From the NCBI GenBank assembly GCA_009617715.1, contig VTFK01000409.1, positions 184,321 through 248,320 on the forward strand: a stretch of DNA of 64,000 nt, read 5' to 3'. This stretch comes from Plectrocnemia conspersa (taxonomy: Eukaryota > Arthropoda > Insecta > Trichoptera > Polycentropodidae). This document shows, in pieces, positions 61,727 to 64,000 of the stretch. Position 1 is the stretch's first letter, and every line of letters begins with the position of its first letter. The position numbers and the translations under genes were made by a program. The notes beneath the pieces were generated by a model, which searched no databases, was not told the DNA's origin, and was given only the letters and a program-made list of their open reading frames with translations.

Positions 61727-64000
61727 GCAGATAAAGGACGCCGAAAAATTTGGTGAGTGCAAATTATGTTATATTAAAAACGGATTTTTTTATAAATCGT
61801 TTATACAAAATTTATTGAAGTATTTAAACATACTTATTATTAAATTATAAATAATTGGTTTGTAACAATTGCAACCGTTTTAAATTTCCATAAAATATTA
61901 GGAATGAAAAATATATATTTATTCGTTCATGATTTTATTCCTTGGAGATTTTTCAAGTGCAATAATTTTTTTTTCAATTATTTTACAATGAACTAATATT
62001 GCAGTAATTTATCTTAATTGTAGCTTTTTCTCTATGTTTTCTTAATTTGTGAATAATTTCGGTTTTCCAAATGGTTTGGAAATTTCAAAATAACAAGCAC
62101 CCGGTAGAAATGTTTGTGAGTTAATCGATGATATTTTTTGGAAGTTCTTTGAATACTGTCTTATCTGATTTATCTACATATACCGTAACGGTTTTAATTT
62201 TAATTTTGCAATAACATACAGAATTTTACGATGAAAAACTTGCTTTTATGTTTACCTAGCCAGACAGTTTGCCCCTTAAATTTATTTTCGGTTCAAGAAG
62301 TGTAACATAAAATATTATTTTTTCATATGAAATAAATAATTATGGTTCATACATTTCATACAAAAATTCACGTGCTCTAAAAAGGCAAGGTCTCGTGTCT
62401 CGTCTGCATTGCGTCCCAATGGGATAAGACGACTCTTTTTACAAAAAATTATTTTTCCTTTGATAGTACTTAGAAATAGTACTCTAATTATCATATAAAG
62501 GAAAACTTGATGGTATCGCAGTATTTTTAATAAAAGAAAATGTATGACGTAGGACTTAAGCCTGAGTTCACGCCCACTAAACAATGTTCTTTCAAGACTT
62601 GTATACGAGTCCACGGGCATTAGTCTGTAAATATTTGTGTAAACTAGTATTATTGATAATTTAACTCTCACTAATAACTTTAGTGGATTAAAAACCACTC
62701 ATCTAAAGTCATTAAATTTAGTACAATCGAAGGATATGATTAAAATTATGTCCACACAAATTAAACGCATTGATTTTATTACATAATGTATTTTAGCATC
62801 ATAAATACTTACAGTACATTGTCAAGAGCTTTAGAATATTATGTGTACATTTAGTTGTAGTTAATTATCTTTCAAAAATAATTGCAGTTCAATTTCTACA
62901 TCTTGAAAAATGGTACGTAAATCATTTATTCGAATTGCTAAAATTTGACATAAGTAAAACAAATCAAATCATGACATATTATTTATTCATAGTGTGACTA
63001 TTTCAACCCTTGGCCATAAAATTGTGTTATATGGCACAATATATTGCCTGACGATGTTTGTTATTTGCAACAAGTCGGTTTTGTGATGTTACGTATATTT
63101 TATTTATGTATATATTTCGTTTCCGGAACAGATACGATGACATTAATAGATCATTATATTTATTAGATAAATTAATACCCGTATCTCATATATTTTTTAT
63201 GTTGAGAAAAATAAGATTATTATTTTCTTAAAATACTTAAAATACAATGCATATTTTTGTTAAGGAAAATCATCTTGAATTACAAGACAATTAGAACTAT
63301 ATAAATATTGTTATTTGAAAAGAAAATACACCTTTGCCTTAAATTAAAAAGTTATTTTTTAATGAGTTTATAATATTTACTTTACTCGTATAGAAGCAAA
63401 ATATATTAAAAAGTTACAGAAAAATATATCGCCTTTAACTAATAAAATAGTGTACTTACATATGAGCCGTTGATTTTAAAACTGGGGCAAGTCCATATTA
63501 TGTTATTGTTAAATAAATAATGGTTTGCGTTTGAACTGATTTAAAATTATAGTAAGCAATTTTAAACTTATTTTATATATTATTTACGGTTTTTTTTCAA
63601 AAAAAACAATTTCATATGAAATAATTATATTCGCGTCATCACTATGTAAATTGTGGAAAGCTTAATTTAAAACTTACATTTTTAGTTTAGAGTATGAATC
63701 AAAAACTGTCAGTTTAGTTAATGGTAATGGTTTTTGCAAATCAAATGTAAAAGCAAAATAGTTTCCTGGGTTTTTTGAGGCTAGTGTTTTATCGTCGTAA
63801 AGCTTTTCTAGCTAGTTCACCATCTTTTAAATGAAGTTAATGTTGTTAATGTTTTAATTTACAAAAATAATCAAAGTGAAAAGTACATTTTTTGTTAAAA
63901 ATATTTCCATATTTTTTTTCCTTAACATAACTTGTGTTATTTGTCTTACATTCATCAACGTATAAATTGTACATTTTTATTATATTTAATTCAAAGTTTA
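61727..64000. other. Intergenic to the window end
   Basis: A+T-rich; only the unrecognised frame at 62315-62698 stands out. Confidence 0.5.
62315..62698 (-). other. 127-codon open frame, unrecognised
   Basis: The second-longest open frame in the window after the cuticle exon. The protein has a hydrophobic middle (LLKILRYHQVFLYMIIRVLF) and a polar end (GRNADETRDLAFLEHVNFC). No family recognised and no promoter or splice support; most likely chance or a decayed element. Confidence 0.12.

Overview
The window is a piece of an insect nuclear genome. It is strongly A+T-rich by eye and gene-poor, with split genes that have GT-AG introns and dense, mostly dead transposable elements. Three protein-coding genes are recognisable: a Rebers-Riddiford cuticle protein (plus strand, 16778-17688), a beaten-path (beat) family immunoglobulin protein (minus strand, 25694-21818, five exons) and the 3' part of a short-wavelength visual opsin (minus strand, exons at 31832-31639, 31575-31474 and 29966-29846). 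Cuticle RR proteins, beat proteins and r-opsins of this type together point to an insect. The opsin C-terminal motifs look more blue-type than UV-type. The order is not fixed by the sequence; a holometabolous insect, possibly lepidopteran, is a guess.

Layout. 1-16.7 kb is intergenic: an LTR-like repeat with a conserved hairpin (4.94-5.67 kb), copies of an unclassified dispersed repeat, two hairpin elements, a 3' LINE scrap (8.5 kb), a two-copy tandem duplication (12.6-12.95 kb) and a LINE reverse-transcriptase scrap (15.4-15.8 kb). 16.7-17.7 kb is the cuticle gene with a clear TATA box and initiator. A short hAT-type MITE with a perfect 8-bp target duplication lies at 19.65-19.91 kb, and a GC-rich hairpin at 21.0-21.1 kb. 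21.8-25.7 kb is the beat gene. 27-29 kb holds Jockey-like LINE debris and a perfect 22-bp-arm palindrome. 29.8-31.8 kb is the opsin 3' end; its upstream exons were not found, though a promoter-like GC-rich block lies on the same strand at 35.7-36.0 kb.

35-64 kb is mostly repeats and AT-rich spacer: two tRNA-derived SINEs of one family (34.9 and 44.2 kb), a piggyBac transposase pseudogene (39.0-39.9 kb), a second copy of the LTR-like repeat (40.8-41.5 kb), a LINE remnant (43.3-44.15 kb), and two degenerate hAT transposons that can each be delimited to the base by perfect 8-bp target duplications (54591-57007 and 58376-59864). A pair of GC-rich, inverted, about 65-bp similar blocks at 42.15 and 46.05 kb is not explained by any element recognised here.

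The three genes have no evident functional link: the cuticle gene builds exoskeleton, beat acts in neuronal recognition and axon guidance, and the opsin is a photoreceptor GPCR. No operon-like logic applies. The most distinctive features are the precisely delimited hAT elements, the 21-bp coding repeat expansion in the cuticle gene, the LTR hairpin kept in two copies, and the inverted GC-rich pair.
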